Source: Methanosarcinales archaeon (GTDB lineage: Archaea > Halobacteriota > Methanosarcinia > Methanosarcinales > Methanogasteraceae). From it: DNA of 5,273 nucleotides. Below are positions 5,224 to 5,273 of the stretch, one piece after another. The translations under genes and the position numbers were made by a program. The stretch spans positions 1-5,273 of the forward strand of contig DTYY01000312.1 in the NCBI GenBank assembly GCA_012961645.1, read 5' to 3'. How positions within the stretch are numbered: the stretch's first letter is position 1; every line of letters starts with the position of its first letter. The notes below the pieces were generated by a model. That model saw only the letters and a program-made list of their open reading frames with translations, was not told the origin of the DNA and searched no databases.

Positions 5224-5273
5224 TTAGTACATACCTTCCATGCCGCCCATACCACCCATGTCCGGCGGCATAC
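5224..5273 (-). CDS. Thermosome (group II chaperonin) subunit, C-terminal end only
   Basis: Reading the minus strand from the right edge gives MPPDMGGMGGMEGMY followed by TAA (5224-5226), then the terminator above. The Gly/Met-rich tail with a PPDMGGMGGM-type repeat is the hallmark C-terminus of archaeal thermosome subunits. These form the double-ring ATP-driven protein-folding chamber in the cytosol, with the tails projecting into the cavity. Only 15 full codons plus part of one are visible, so the subunit type (alpha, beta or other) cannot be told. Ending in Tyr after GM is slightly different from the commonest Met endings. The gene converges on the plus-strand block and is transcribed separately. 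Bacterial GroEL also has a GGM tail, but the PPDM element and archaeal context favour the thermosome. Confidence 0.85.
   Translation of the reverse strand, partial: MPPDMGGMGGMEGMY

Noticed and set aside
5061..5255. Minus-strand ORF of 64 codons at the right edge
   Set aside because: It runs through the thermosome terminator and overlaps the thermosome C-terminus in another frame. Its composition (Cys/Ile/Arg-rich, no motif) is non-coding in character.
5125..5273. Plus-strand ORF starting ATGCAATCAGTCCG and open to the window edge
   Set aside because: It would read through the A-rich tract and terminator hairpin and then antisense to the thermosome gene. There is no ribosome site and no protein-like composition.
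1..5273. Mobile elements, CRISPR arrays, tRNA or rRNA
   Set aside because: No spaced direct repeats, terminal inverted repeats with a transposase, tRNA T-loop/acceptor pairing or rRNA-like blocks were seen on either strand.

Overview
The window is archaeal DNA, most likely from a methanogen-related euryarchaeon in the broad Methanomicrobia/ANME sense. The evidence is an archaeal-type SRP54 end, a thermosome C-terminus with the GGM-rich tail, archaea-restricted families (DUF424, COG1340-type coiled coils, DUF1786), frequent GTG starts and tightly overlapping genes. Species cannot be fixed from the sequence. Families were assigned from memory of their motifs, not from a search.

Layout. Positions 1-567 hold the 3' part of srp54. 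It is followed after 16 nt by a complete beta-decarboxylating dehydrogenase of the isopropylmalate/homoisocitrate type (584-1561). An 84-nt gap (1562-1645) holds TATA-like boxes and a perfect 16-nt dyad, and probably carries a promoter. From 1646 to 4962 five plus-strand genes run with every stop/start junction overlapping (4, 11, 20 and 8 nt). In order they are a DUF424 protein, two tandem paralogous coiled-coil proteins of the COG1340 type, a DUF1786 actin-fold (ASKHA-like) protein, and a 54-residue GTG-started zinc-ribbon protein that is easily missed because of its size. A 261-nt convergent region (4963-5223) follows. It contains a strong hairpin plus U-tract terminator for the minus-strand gene at the right edge, of which only the last 15 complete codons are visible and which is a thermosome (group II chaperonin) subunit.

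How they work together. SRP54 is co-translational targeting machinery, and the dehydrogenase is leucine or coenzyme B (2-oxosuberate) biosynthesis. Their adjacency looks like housekeeping packing rather than a shared pathway. The five-gene block is the most interesting part. All five products lack an established function, yet they are arranged for translational coupling. They combine a small conserved protein, two long coiled coils that could pair with each other, a possible ATP-binding actin-fold protein and a small zinc ribbon. I infer a candidate multi-protein assembly, but the sequence does not say what it does.
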